A DNA stretch of 64,000 bases from CAKZLS01 sp963771545 (GCA_963771545.1 CAVYTX010000004.1:372001-436000), one strand, 5' to 3'; numbered from the stretch's first letter, positions 8,519 through 17,531 are shown. The notes: a model not told the origin generated them from the letters alone. Program-made: numbers and translations.

Positions 8519-8755
8519 TCAGTCGGTCAGGGTCTTCATCAGAGCGTGGAGCTTCGACTTCGCCTCGAAGCCCACGCCTGGAATATCGGGCAGGCCGACG
8601 TGACTGTCGACAGCCTCGATCCCGTCCGCAAATCCGCCGAAGGGCTGAAACACATCAGGATAGCTTTCGCTACCGCCCAGATGCAGCCCGGCGGCGATGT
8701 GGCGATCGGGGACGCGATCGAAACCGTTTTTTCGCGAATATCGGTGATGTCGCAT
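8519..8755 (-). pseudogene. Remnant of enolase-superfamily (mandelate racemase/muconate lactonizing) enzyme
   Basis: The 3' part encodes the C-terminus of a mandelate racemase/MLE-type protein: AAGLHLGGSESYPDVFQPFG, then LPDIPGVGFEAKSKLHAL to the natural stop. In a neighbouring frame the 5' part reads DITDIREKTVSIASPIA, the typical N-terminus of the same family. About 300 central codons, including the lysine and metal-ligand region of the barrel, are missing, so this is an internal-deletion pseudogene. It follows a decayed tartrate dehydrogenase gene on the same strand, which suggests a former sugar-acid or tartrate catabolic operon. No functional product is expected. Confidence 0.75.
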
Positions 8756-8766
8756 TCCCTGCCTCG

Positions 8767-9768
8767 TCAGTCCAGCGCGTCGGCGATCGCCTTGCCGCAG
8801 GCGGTGGTATCCGCCGTGCCGCTCAGATCCCGGGTGCGCAGGCTAGGTTCGGCCAGCACCCTCTCCACGGCGCCGAGGATGCCCGCCGCGGCCTCCGGAT
8901 GGCCCAGATGGTCGAGCATCATCGCCCCGCCCAGATCTGGCCCACCGGGTTCGCGACCCCTTTTCCGGCGATGTCGGGGGCGGACCCGTGGACCGGCTCG
9001 AACAGCGAGGGGAATTTCTGATCCGGGTTGATGTTCGCCGAAGGAGCGACACCGATGGTGACCGTGCAGGCGGGGCCGAGGTCCGACAGGATGTCGCCGA
9101 AGAGGTTCGATGCCACGATCACGTCGAAACGATCCGGATGCAGCACGAACAGCGCGGTCAGGATGTCGATGTGATACTAGTCGACGCGGACCCCGGAGTA
9201 GGCCTTCGCCATCTAGGCCACCCGCGTTTTTCCGCCAGATCGAAAGTATAGCGCAGGATCCGGTCGACCCCGTGCGGGTCATTACGGTTTCCTGTATCAC
9301 CACCGCGCGCTCGGTACCTGGGAACATCTTGCCGCCGATCGAGGAATACTCGCCTTCGGTATTCTCGCGCACGATCATCATGTCGATGTCGCCGGGTCCG
9401 CGACCCGCCAGCGGCGATTGCACGCCCGCCATCAAGCGGGCGGGGCGGAGGCTGACATACTGGTCGAATTCGCGTCGGAACTGGATCAGCGAACCCCAAA
9501 GCGAGACATGGTCGGGCACCGTCTCGGGCCATCCGACCGCGCCGAAAAACAGCGCGTCATGGCCGCCGACTTGCTCCCTCCAGTCGTCCGGCATCATCTT
9601 GCCGTGCTTCTTGTATTAGTCGCAGGAGGAAAAATCGAAGCCGTCGAAGGCGAATTCGAGACCATATCGCGACGCGGCCGCCTCCAGCACCCGCACCCCT
9701 TGGGGCATGACTTCCTTTCCGATCCCGTCGCCCGGGATCACCGCGATCTTGATCTTGTTGGTGGTCAT
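8767..9768 (-). pseudogene. Decayed tartrate/D-malate dehydrogenase (isopropylmalate-dehydrogenase family)
   Basis: From ATG 9768 the reading MTTNKIKIAVIPGDGIGKEV is a textbook start of the tartrate/D-malate/isopropylmalate dehydrogenase family. It is interrupted by TAA at 9618-9616, resumes as KKHGKMMPDDWREQVGGHDA and MIVRENTEGEYSSIGG, then loses about 25 codons after the LRYTFDLAEKRG helix. Two more in-frame stops and frame changes follow before NLFGDILSDLGPA, FEPVHGSAPDIAGKG and MMLDHLGHPEAAAGIL. These pieces cover the NAD- and substrate-binding regions of one enzyme of normal length. Multiple independent lesions rule out a simple sequencing error. It precedes the enolase-family remnant; the upstream same-strand transporter remains intact. 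Confidence 0.88.
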
Positions 9769-9856
9769 GTTGACCTCTTCAGTCGTTGCGGGCGCTCACC
9801 ATAGTTAGTGCCTTTGATGATTGGAACCATGTCCGCGATGGCCGGTGAAGATCCGG

Positions 9857-12055
9857 TCAATCGACCCAGTTCAGGACGTCGCGGATCACCGACCATCGCG
9901 GCGGCTTGGTCTGTTCGATCTTCCCGCTCACCCAGTAATCGCGAAGTTCGTCAATGACACCCGTTTGCTCCGCTTCGAGCAGCCAAGCGTCGACCACGCG
10001 AAGCAGATCCTGACTGCCAAGCGGCAAACCGTATCCGGCCGGCCACCTCACCGTGGGTCTCGGAACGACGACCCTGAATCGGGGATAAAGGATATTCCAA
10101 GCGGCCATCTCTTCAGCGGGGCCCGCCACGGCGTCGAACCGCTCATCGTCCGCGTCCAGCAGGTCGATCGTATCCGCGTTCGATTTCAAAGGGATGAGCG
10201 TTACGCTCGGAAGGAATTTGGCGAAGAACTTGCTCGTAAGCTCATGATCGGCCGCGGCGATCCGGAGATCACGACCGCTTTGGATGCGATCCCAAGAGAC
10301 GAAGCTGTCACGACGATAATCGGGGACCATGAAAGACAGAGTGAATGTCGCGATCCGCCTGGTCAGGAGCATTTTCACGGCTGTCTCGGGAGCGATCGCC
10401 TCGGCGGACATGTCAATGTCGCAGTATCCTTCATTCAGTCGGTCCGCCCTTCCCCTCCAATTCTCCCAAGGCAGGAATTCAATGCGCAGGTTCAATCTTC
10501 GCGCCAGCCGATGGGCCATCTCGATGTCGAATCCGACGAGATCCCCGTCGGTATTGAAAAAAGCCATGGGGTAGCTATCCGGTAAGTAGCAGACCCGAAG
10601 GACGCCGCTGTCCAGGATTTCGGTCAGGGACCGTGGCCCGCTCGTGGCATTTTCGGGCGTAACCGGCGGCTCGCGGAATACCGTGGCCGTATGCGGCTGG
10701 CGCAGCAGGAATAGGCCGGCGAGAGCCTCGTCCTTGGTGTACGGAACAACCAAGACATTGCCGTAGAACGCCCGTACGCCAATCAAGGCGGCGGCGATGA
10801 GCGCCACACTGCCGATGCCAAATCGTAGCAGAGGGACAATGCGTACCCGGGTCATGCCCTGAATGGCGTAGGTGCTGATCAACGTGATGGCGACAATGTG
10901 AGCGGATCCGAGCAACGCCGCGAGCCGGACACCCAAAACATCGACTGTCAGGAAAAGCTGAAACAGATCGGAGGGTAGCCTGAGTAGCTCGAGAACAAAA
11001 GGAATCGCCAGAACCGTGCCGCCAAACAGACTGGCAAGTCCGGCCCCGATCATCAATGGAAAGTCCGCCACCGACACCGGGCTTCCGATGTACCATCCGG
11101 CGAAGGGAACGAAGCTCAACGCCAGCAAGATCCCCAGCGCGGGAAAATTATAGAATGTGGGGACAAGCACATCCACCGAGGCGCGGGCCTCTTCTCCCGC
11201 CTCTCCGGTGTACTCTTCGGTTCTCCCGAGGAGACGCTTGCAGCGTTCGGCGAGCAGCGGGAGGACGACGAGAAGGCTGCCGGTGGCGAACGCGGTGATA
11301 AGCGGTCCGCGGAGGTCCTCGGCCATCTGGCGGTAACTGAGCGGGGTCACGACAGAAACCAGGGCGGGCAAAACCCAGACACTCAGGATCAACGCGAGCA
11401 GCCCGTTTATCACCAAATAGATCTGGAGACGGCCAAGGTCTTCGATATCCATGGTTCCGGCCGCGCTCGCGGTCAGAGCGAAGACGCCGATGGGCGCCAA
11501 TCTGGCGACGAAGCCGGTCGCCCGCATCAATGCTTCGGCAAATGCCGACAGGGTTTGGAGAAGGCTTTCTTTTTGTCTCACGCCGATTAGGGAAAGTCCG
11601 GTCACGATACTGAATAGCACGACCGCCGGTATAATGGCGTTGGCGAGGGCGTAAAACGGATTGGATGGGATATAGAGGAGCACGAAATCGACGGGTTCAG
11701 GCTCACCGGACAGGCTTTCGGAGAAAAACGACGCCGAAGGCCAGTTGGGCAGGGCGAGCGAGGCGAGAAAAATAAGAACGAAGCCGATTCCCCATAAGAC
11801 GAGGAGAACCGTGCCGCCCTTGAGTGCTAGGTTCTTGGCCTCCGCCAGGCTCAGGCGTCCCAACCCTCCGATCAACGACACGACGATGTAGGGAATCACC
11901 GTCATCTGCAGAAGCTTGATGAAGACCTCTCCGACAACGTTCAGAAACGCCACCATTTCGCCGAAGAAAACGCCCGCCGCCACGCCCAGCACAAGCCCCA
12001 GCAGGACCTGAGTAGCCAAAGAGAAACGCGGATTTCTCCTGGTTTGGGTGCTCAT
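9857..12055 (-). CDS. Dicarboxylate/amino acid:cation symporter-like protein fused to a family 3 solute-binding domain
   Basis: About 732 residues. Residues 1-~440 are a polytopic DAACS (SLC1/GltP-like) transporter: LLQMTVIPYIVVSLIGGLGR and NPFYALANAIIPAVVLFSIV are typical. The usual NMDGT motif and the serine-rich hairpin are not seen (AFATGSLLVVLPLLAERC stands where the hairpin should be), so transport chemistry may differ. After a last membrane segment near 440-460, residues ~485-732 form a type 3 periplasmic binding domain (ILDSGVLRVCYLPDSYPMAF, GDLVGFDIEMAHRLARRL). Such a tethered receptor could deliver substrate or sense it. It lies upstream, same strand, of the dead tartrate-type genes, hinting at dicarboxylates. 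GTG at 12073 is an alternative start; neither has a strong ribosome site. Confidence 0.85.
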   Translation of the reverse strand: MSTQTRRNPRFSLATQVLLGLVLGVAAGVFFGEMVAFLNVVGEVFIKLLQMTVIPYIVVSLIGGLGRLSLAEAKNLALKGGTVLLVLWGIGFVLIFLASLALPNWPSASFFSESLSGEPEPVDFVLLYIPSNPFYALANAIIPAVVLFSIVTGLSLIGVRQKESLLQTLSAFAEALMRATGFVARLAPIGVFALTASAAGTMDIEDLGRLQIYLVINGLLALILSVWVLPALVSVVTPLSYRQMAEDLRGPLITAFATGSLLVVLPLLAERCKRLLGRTEEYTGEAGEEARASVDVLVPTFYNFPALGILLALSFVPFAGWYIGSPVSVADFPLMIGAGLASLFGGTVLAIPFVLELLRLPSDLFQLFLTVDVLGVRLAALLGSAHIVAITLISTYAIQGMTRVRIVPLLRFGIGSVALIAAALIGVRAFYGNVLVVPYTKDEALAGLFLLRQPHTATVFREPPVTPENATSGPRSLTEILDSGVLRVCYLPDSYPMAFFNTDGDLVGFDIEMAHRLARRLNLRIEFLPWENWRGRADRLNEGYCDIDMSAEAIAPETAVKMLLTRRIATFTLSFMVPDYRRDSFVSWDRIQSGRDLRIAAADHELTSKFFAKFLPSVTLIPLKSNADTIDLLDADDERFDAVAGPAEEMAAWNILYPRFRVVVPRPTVRWPAGYGLPLGSQDLLRVVDAWLLEAEQTGVIDELRDYWVSGKIEQTKPPRWSVIRDVLNWVD

Positions 12056-12086
12056 GTTTTTAGCCGCGCTCACGGACTACGCTCGC

Positions 12087-12366
12087 GGAAGCTAGTACCG
12101 ACTATCACAGTTCCGTGCCCCATGTGATCGCTTTTCCCGTGTCCTCGGCAGGAGGCGGTGCGCCGACGATGCCGGAGCATCGTGAAGCGCCGTCGACGCC
12201 CCGAGGACGCGGGAAAAGCAACCCTCCGGGCGGTGTTCCGATGCCCCCAGCGGCGTTGCGGGCCGCTGTGATGCTCCAAGCATCACGGCGCGCCCCGCGC
12301 CTGGCCGGACGACCTCGGAAGACCGTCACATGGGGCACGGAACTGTGATAGTCGGTACTAGCTTCC
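12087..12366. repeat. 262-bp branched palindromic repeat, copy C, with 41-bp perfect terminal inverted repeats
   Basis: The core runs from TACC at 12096 to GGTA at 12357, exactly 262 bp, the same length as the copies at 41487-41748 and 49633-49894. The arms 12087-12127 and 12326-12366 are perfect 41-bp inverted repeats that extend past the core. Inside lie two inner hairpins: one with arms CGCTTTTCCCGTGTCCTCG and CGAGGACGCGGGAAAAGC, tipped by CGATGC/GCATCG, the other tipped by TGATGCT/AGCATCA. Stem sequences differ widely from the other copies while pairing is kept. It lies immediately upstream of the DAACS-fusion gene and might affect its expression. The two opposed open frames through it merely reflect symmetry. 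Confidence 0.9.
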
Positions 12367-12453
12367 CATCAATCGGATGCCGGGTGCGCCGCCAGGGCTG
12401 GTGCTGGGTCGGCACATGGCCCGCGCCAGCCCCCGCGACGCCGGGAATTCGGG

Positions 12454-12765
12454 TCAGCGCTCTTGGTGCCGGCGTTCGGTCCCCATGCACTCCAAGAGAT
12501 TGTTCAACGCCAGTTTCGCCGCTTTCTCCTTGTCGGCGGCGTGTTTGTCGTGCTCGTGCGTAATCCAGTGGGCAAGACAGTCACGGAGTTTTTCTTTTCC
12601 CTCGCGGCTCTGCGCCAGCGCGTTGAGCTCGGCCAGGGCCGGAGTGGCGGTGGTGCGTTCCTCCTCGATCAGCGCCTCGACGGCGACATCGATGTCTTCC
12701 TGTGTCAGGTGGCCGCCGAAAATCTCGACCAGTTCGTTTCTTAGGTCTGCATACCCTTCGATCAT
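12454..12765 (-). CDS. Small hypothetical protein, helical and charged
   Basis: 103 residues from ATG 12765, which follows an excellent ribosome site (GGAGAGGAGGGG). The protein is almost entirely predicted helix (NELVEIFGGHLTQEDIDVAV near the N-terminus, then KLRDCLAHWITHEHDKHAAD) with no signal peptide or membrane segment. I do not recognise a family. It stands alone between the 262-bp repeat and a small Lrp-type gene on the same strand. The strong ribosome site and consistent codon use support a real soluble protein of unknown function. Confidence 0.7.
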   Translation of the reverse strand: MIEGYADLRNELVEIFGGHLTQEDIDVAVEALIEEERTTATPALAELNALAQSREGKEKLRDCLAHWITHEHDKHAADKEKAAKLALNNLLECMGTERRHQER

Positions 12766-12965
12766 GTTCCCCTCCTCTCCAAGAGTTTTGAAACTGGCTC
12801 GCCATTCAACCAATCATGGCTTTGGCCAGATACTAAAGGGTTGTCCGGCCATAATGAAGCACTCTGATGCGCAGCGACGAGCAAAACGTGAATTGATTGC
12901 GCGCCGGCCTGACGGATGCAGTTGTGCGCGTCAAGTTCCGCAAAATAATAGCGGCGGCGGATGGA

Positions 12966-12988
12966 GGTGGGACCGTTTGCCTCCCACC
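12966..12988 (-). terminator. Stem-loop after the Lrp/AsnC-type gene
   Basis: GGTGGGA at 12966-12972 pairs perfectly with TCCCACC at 12982-12988 around a 9-base loop, starting 14 bp beyond the stop of the leftward regulator gene. On the minus strand it is followed within about 30 bases by an A/T-rich TATTATTTTG stretch, so it may act as an imperfect intrinsic terminator. The U-tract is not adjacent, so efficiency is doubtful. Confidence 0.4.
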
Positions 12989-13002
12989 ATCGTGTCCGCC
13001 CG

Positions 13003-13239
13003 TCAGAATGCGCGGAATGTCAACGTCGTCAGCGACCGCTGGATACCCTCGACATCGAGGATGCGGTCATTCACGAACTTGCCGATGTCGGTGTCCTCGG
13101 GAATGTAAATCTTCATGATCAGATCATAGTCGCCGCTCGTCGAATACAGTTCCGACACGATTTCCCGCTGATAGAGTTCGTCGGCGACCTGATAGGTTTT
13201 CCCCGGATGACAGACAAGTTGAACAAAAATGAGCGTCAT
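13003..13239 (-). CDS. Stand-alone Lrp/AsnC ligand-binding (RAM) domain protein
   Basis: 78 residues from ATG 13239, preceded by GGAAGGA. The sequence MTLIFVQLVCHPGKTYQVAD with SGDYDLIMKIYIPEDTDIGK matches the alpha/beta effector-binding domain of Lrp/AsnC regulators, without the DNA-binding helix-turn-helix. Such short proteins form oligomers and may bind amino acids or modify full-length Lrp proteins. It is divergent from a class I aldolase gene 349 bp away and shares no visible operon. A far longer reading on this strand overlaps the aldolase and is spurious. Domain assignment is firm; ligand unknown. Confidence 0.8.
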   Translation of the reverse strand: MTLIFVQLVCHPGKTYQVADELYQREIVSELYSTSGDYDLIMKIYIPEDTDIGKFVNDRILDVEGIQRSLTTLTFRAF

Positions 13240-13587
13240 TGCGTCGTCCTTCCTTGCCGCGGTTGTGGGGAGGGCACCATCCCGAATATGCACTTGAGGT
13301 CGACCGCCCCGCAACGACAAAACCAGAGCCGCGTGAACCCCATCGAAGGCTGGCGATAGGCGGCGAAGTGCGGCGCCGACCGGCCCGTTGGCGACACCAT
13401 GGGACACGGCGGGCGCCGCCGCGCCTATTGGAAGTTTACACCTCGTTCTGCTATCATCACAAATGTGACCATTCTTCTGTCTGGCACTGGCGGCGCGGCC
13501 AAAAAAAATCTTCCATTGGCCGCCGCACTCTACGTTGCCGTGAAACGAAGGGCGTTTGAGACAACCGAAAAAGGGAAGGAATAGAGG
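13240..13587. other. 348-bp divergent intergenic region
   Basis: Separates the leftward Lrp-type gene from the rightward aldolase gene. The right end carries GGGAAGGAATAGAGG, a good ribosome site for the aldolase ATG at 13588. No recognisable RNA gene, repeat or small coding frame is evident. Promoters for both neighbours are expected here, but no clear -35/-10 pair stands out by eye. Confidence 0.5.
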
Positions 13588-14475
13588 ATGAATAGCGAGC
13601 AATTGGAGCAAATGACGAGCAAGGGCGGGTTCATCGCGGCGCTCGATCAGAGCGGCGGCTCGACGCCCAAGGCGTTGAAGCTCTATGGGATCGAAGAGTC
13701 GGCCTACGCCAACGACACGGAAATGTTCGCGTTGATGCATCAGATGCGCTGCCGGATCATCAGTTCGCCCGCGTTCACCGGCGACCGGGTGCTCGCCGCG
13801 ATCCTGTTCGAAATGACCATGGACGGTGCGATCGACGGCAAACCGGTTCCGGAGTTCCTGTGGAACGACCGCCGGGTCGTTCCGATCCTGAAGATCGACA
13901 AGGGACTGGCCGATGAATCCGATGGCGTCAAGCTGATGAAGCCCATGCCGGGTCTCGACGATTTGCTCGACCGCGCCGTGGCCGCCGGCATCTTCGGCAC
14001 CAAGGAGCGGTCGGTCGTCGAAACCGCCTCGGCCACCGGGATCGCCGCCAATGTCGAACAGCAATTCGACGTCGCCGCGAAGGTTCTGGATCACGATCTG
14101 GTGCCGATCCTGGAGCCGGAGGTCAACATCAAGAGCCCGGAAAAGGCGGCCTGCGAGGATATCCTGAAGGCGGAAATCCTGAAGCACTTGGACAAGCTCC
14201 CCGACGGGCGCAAGGTGATGTTGAAGCTGACCATCCCCGACACGCCGGGGTTCTACGACGCCCTTATCGCCCATGACCGGGTGGTCCGCGTGGTGGCGCT
14301 CTCCGGGGGGTACAGCCGCGACGAAGCCAACGCCAAGCTGGCGAAAAACCCGGGCATGATCGCGAGTTTCTCCCGCGCGTTGACCGAGGGGCTGAGCTCC
14401 CAGCAATCCGACGAGGAATTCAACAAGGCCCTGGACGCGTCGATCGAGAGCATTTACCGGGCCTCGATCACCTAG
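13588..14475 (+). CDS. Class I fructose-bisphosphate aldolase
   Basis: 295 residues of the prokaryotic class I aldolase family. MTSKGGFIAALDQSGGSTPK is the family's N-terminal hallmark; VVPILKIDKGLADE carries a candidate catalytic lysine, LVPILEPEVNIKSP the adjacent acid residues, and KVMLKLTIPD the candidate Schiff-base lysine; VVALSGGYSRDEANAKL is the phosphate-binding segment. It would interconvert fructose-1,6-bisphosphate with dihydroxyacetone phosphate and glyceraldehyde-3-phosphate in the cytosol without a metal. It is monocistronic, with its own ribosome site, and is followed by a strong inverted repeat. Family length is normal. Confidence 0.9.
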   Translation: MNSEQLEQMTSKGGFIAALDQSGGSTPKALKLYGIEESAYANDTEMFALMHQMRCRIISSPAFTGDRVLAAILFEMTMDGAIDGKPVPEFLWNDRRVVPILKIDKGLADESDGVKLMKPMPGLDDLLDRAVAAGIFGTKERSVVETASATGIAANVEQQFDVAAKVLDHDLVPILEPEVNIKSPEKAACEDILKAEILKHLDKLPDGRKVMLKLTIPDTPGFYDALIAHDRVVRVVALSGGYSRDEANAKLAKNPGMIASFSRALTEGLSSQQSDEEFNKALDASIESIYRASIT

Positions 14476-14539
14476 AGCTTGGTTCGACAGGAGCGACCTG
14501 ATCCGATCGCACGGTCGCGCTCTACACCATCGCCTGCTA

Positions 14540-14586
14540 GAGCAATCATATCCGATCGAGTGATCCCACTCGGTCGGATATTGCTC
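14540..14586. terminator. 47-bp inverted repeat between convergent genes
   Basis: GAGCAAT, ATATCCGA and CGAGTG on the left pair with CCACTCG, TCGGATAT and ATTGCTC on the right around a 3-base loop, giving a stem of about 21 bp with two mismatches or bulges. It lies between the convergent aldolase and antiporter genes and overlaps the antiporter stop codon. No poly-T follows on either strand, so it could be a bidirectional terminator stem or a dispersed palindrome. Confidence 0.5.
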
Positions 14587-16303
14587 ATGGCCTGGACTTG
14601 GCGGCAACGCCGCGAAGCAGGGCGTAGTCATCGCGCCTGAAATCGTCGATGAGCCGGTCGATGTCCTCCTGGACGACCCCGGCCGTGCCCAGCACGGATC
14701 CACCCAATTGAAGATTGCCCTCCAAGACGATGCAGATGGCATCCGCGACGCCTTTGGCGCGCATGGCGTCCCGCGTGGCCAAATCGGGCGTGGCCATGTG
14801 AATGGGCAAGTGTGAATAGAAGGTGCGGAGCTCTTCCACTAAACACCCGGCGGCCCGCATGTCCTCCAGGGTGACGACCACGGCCGTGGCCCTGGCGAAG
14901 GCCGCCGCGCCCTGCATCTCTGGATCGGTGACATCGCCGAAGTGGACGTTATGATGGTCTTTCTTGCCCCCGGCAATGCGCTCCAGGTCGAGGTCGAAGG
15001 CAATGTAGGGTGTGTCCGTGCGTTCCAGCATCATGCACATCAGCCGTCCGGTCCGGTTGTATCCGGCGACCACCACGTGGTCGCGCATCTCCTCGCTCAG
15101 GTCCTTGAGGGGGCCGTCGACGACGGTCTTGCCGGCGAGCAGACCGGCGAGCCAATAGCCGAGCTTCACCAGCAGCGGGGTCAGCGCCATGGATAGGGAA
15201 ATGACCACGAGGACGGTGGCGAAGACATGATCGGTCAAAAGACCGTCCATGTGCGCCATGGCGAACACCACGAACCCGAACTCCCCGCATTGCGAAAGCA
15301 GGAACGCCGCGCGCAGACTGTTGGCGCGGCCAAGCCCGAAGACCAGGCCGAGCAGCGTCATGACGAGACCCTTGATAGCGACGACGAAGGCGACGATCGC
15401 GACCAGGATCGGTCCCAGTTCGACCACCACGTCGAAATCGATGGACATGCCCACGGCGATGAAGAACAGGCCCATGAGGACGCGTTTCAGCGGCGAAACG
15501 CTCGCCTCGACCTGGTGGCGGAAGTCGGACGCCGCCAGCGTCATGCCGAGGAGGAAGGCCCCCATGGCCATGGACAAATCGGCCTCGTCCATGATCAGGG
15601 CCGCCGCCAGGACGGCGACCAGCACCACCACGCCCAGAGCCGCCGTCGACCGGGCCCGCGCGGTCCATGCGAGCACAACCGGCAGCAGATAGCGGCCCAC
15701 GATAACGACGCCGGCCACTGCTCCCACGCCGGCCGCGCCTAACCGCCACAAGGGCGTTTCGGACGTTGGCGCGGCCACCGCCGACAGTAACGGCACCGCA
15801 ATCAGTAGCGGCACCGCGGCCAGGTCCTGCATGATCAGGACCGCGAACGCCGCCTTGCCGTGGTCGCTTGCTACTTCGCCCTTTTCTTCAAGGGTCTGCA
15901 TGACGATGGCCGTGGACGAAAGAGCGAGGCCCAGCCCGACAACGATGGCGGTGTTCCTTGAGATGAACGGGATCGCCAACAGGGCGAGGGCGAGAACCGC
16001 GCCGGTCGCCAGGATTTGGGCTGAACCGAGACCCAGAAGCAGACGCCGCATGGACCACAGCTTGCTGGGCCGCATCTCCAGGCCGATGGTGAACATGAAC
16101 AGCACGACGCCCAGCTCGGCGATGCCGAGGAGTTCATCCACATGAGTGGTCAGAACGGGGCCGGGCGAATGGGGACCTAGTGCTACGCCCGCGGCAAGCA
16201 GGCCGAGAATCGAGCCCAGCTTGAGCCACCGGGAGATCGACACGAGGATGACACTGGCGCCAAGAATGAGAATCGCGGCGAATAAAAGTTCGTCAAGATT
16301 CAT
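14585..16303 (-). CDS. KefB/KefC-type monovalent cation:proton antiporter (CPA2) with TrkA-N domain
   Basis: 572 residues. About 12-13 membrane segments occupy residues 1-390, including ILGLLAAGVALGPHSPGP, ELGVVLFMFTIGLEMRPSKL and MQDLAAVPLLIAVPLL (the acidic QD motif of CPA2 exchangers). A cytosolic RCK/TrkA-N Rossmann domain follows from HVVVAGYNRTGRLMCMML to the C-terminus and would bind NAD(H) or a nucleotide to gate transport. The glycine motif is GYNRTG rather than the common GxGxxG, a mild divergence. It probably exports K+ or Na+ in exchange for H+ under stress. Convergent with the aldolase; ATG at 16303. Confidence 0.88.
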   Translation of the reverse strand: MNLDELLFAAILILGASVILVSISRWLKLGSILGLLAAGVALGPHSPGPVLTTHVDELLGIAELGVVLFMFTIGLEMRPSKLWSMRRLLLGLGSAQILATGAVLALALLAIPFISRNTAIVVGLGLALSSTAIVMQTLEEKGEVASDHGKAAFAVLIMQDLAAVPLLIAVPLLSAVAAPTSETPLWRLGAAGVGAVAGVVIVGRYLLPVVLAWTARARSTAALGVVVLVAVLAAALIMDEADLSMAMGAFLLGMTLAASDFRHQVEASVSPLKRVLMGLFFIAVGMSIDFDVVVELGPILVAIVAFVVAIKGLVMTLLGLVFGLGRANSLRAAFLLSQCGEFGFVVFAMAHMDGLLTDHVFATVLVVISLSMALTPLLVKLGYWLAGLLAGKTVVDGPLKDLSEEMRDHVVVAGYNRTGRLMCMMLERTDTPYIAFDLDLERIAGGKKDHHNVHFGDVTDPEMQGAAAFARATAVVVTLEDMRAAGCLVEELRTFYSHLPIHMATPDLATRDAMRAKGVADAICIVLEGNLQLGGSVLGTAGVVQEDIDRLIDDFRRDDYALLRGVAAKSRP

Positions 16304-16413
16304 TTACTTTCTTTCCCTAAAGCCCGTCCGTCTACGCGGCTTTCAAGTCGGAAACGTAGCCAGGCGAAACGACGGTGTCTGCATTCATCGGCGAGTGGTC
16401 GGAGCCGGATCGC

Positions 16414-17370
16414 CTACTCGATCAGTTCGAACATCATCAGCAGGGTGCGCTGGAAGCCGCGGAAATTGTCGTCGGACACCAGGTAGATCAGGGTTTCGCC
16501 ATTGAGGCCCTGGCGCGCGGCGATGCCCTCCATGTTGTCGAAGGTGCGGGATCCCTCGAGCCGCGCCAGTTCTTCGGCCTCGATCTCGGCCCCGGGTTTC
16601 AGCGCGGTGGCCGCGACTCTGCGCACCCGGATGCTGAGCAACGGAAAGCGCCGCTCCACAAACAGGACGTCGCCGTTTTCAAGCGTGGTTGCTCCTGTGG
16701 GTTTGTATCCCTGATCGCACAAATACGTTATCCGCGACCAGCCCGCGGCGCCCCCGATCCAGCCAACGAAACGCCCCGGTTGTTCGTCGTATTCCGTAAC
16801 CACCAGCAACCGGCCGTCCGAGAGCCGGGCGACCGCTTCCATGCCGCTGTTGGGCGGGGCTCGCTCGACTCCGCCCGGCGCGGGGAGGGCGATGGGCCGT
16901 TTCTCGCCATCCGGATAGATCCGCAATCTGGGATCGCGTTCAAACGCAACCACGGCGCCGCCGTCCGGCGCCGGCGCCAAGGCTTCCGCGTCTCCGCGCG
17001 CGCCGATCAAGGGCCGTCCATCGGTCTCTCGAATGGGCTCGATTGTCATATGGGCGACGCCTGAGAGGACGCCGGTCGCATCGTAGGTGAGCGCGCCGCG
17101 AACCCATGTCCCCCTATCGGACACCGCCGTGAAGTCGGCGCCATCCGCCGATACCATAAGGCCCGAAAGACCGCCAAACCGTTTATCCGCGGACATGAGA
17201 TGGACGCCGCCCCGATAACGCAACCGGCCGGCCACGTCCGCGTCCCACGTGGCCGCGTCCAGCGGCACGGATCGGACCTGGACGTCGACGGATGGCGCAT
17301 CCGCGGCGGCGCTCTCGTGGAAAGGCGCGAGGACAAGCAGCGGGAGAAGAACGGCGTGAATCCAACGCAT
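16414..17370 (-). CDS. Secreted esterase-like protein of the phytase family (PF13449 type)
   Basis: 318 residues with a cleavable signal peptide (MRWIHAVLLPLLVLAPF, cleavage near ESAAA-DA). The mature region has the repeated beta-propeller-like pattern of the esterase-like phytase family: FGGLSGLMVSADGADFTAVS, DAEALAPAPDGGAVVAFERD, NSGMEAVARLSDGRLLVVTE, and FDNMEGIAARQGLNGETLIY. Members are predicted periplasmic hydrolases of phosphoesters or esters; substrates are unknown. ATG at 17370 is preferred to GTG 17382 because it begins a clean signal peptide. It sits behind the antiporter on the same strand (110-bp gap) but shows no functional link. Confidence 0.8.
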   Translation of the reverse strand: MRWIHAVLLPLLVLAPFHESAAADAPSVDVQVRSVPLDAATWDADVAGRLRYRGGVHLMSADKRFGGLSGLMVSADGADFTAVSDRGTWVRGALTYDATGVLSGVAHMTIEPIRETDGRPLIGARGDAEALAPAPDGGAVVAFERDPRLRIYPDGEKRPIALPAPGGVERAPPNSGMEAVARLSDGRLLVVTEYDEQPGRFVGWIGGAAGWSRITYLCDQGYKPTGATTLENGDVLFVERRFPLLSIRVRRVAATALKPGAEIEAEELARLEGSRTFDNMEGIAARQGLNGETLIYLVSDDNFRGFQRTLLMMFELIE

Positions 17371-17531
17371 AGAGATTGACACTCGCTAAAGTGTGACGGC
17401 GTCGATGTGTGGGAAATTTAAACACTTAGGCGGAGTGATCCACACATTATCGCCTTTACAACTCTTTGAGATCGGATAACGGTGGCTAACTTCAATCGAG
17501 GGGCTGAACACCAAGAAAGAGGATTGTCCGT

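Noticed and set aside
12105..12348. Two mirror-image 77-codon frames in copy C
   Set aside because: They begin with almost the same residues on both strands because of the perfect inverted ends; an artefact of symmetry.
13003..14742. 579-codon minus-strand frame across the aldolase
   Set aside because: Only its last 78 codons (Lrp-type domain) have family support; the rest is antisense to the conserved aldolase gene.
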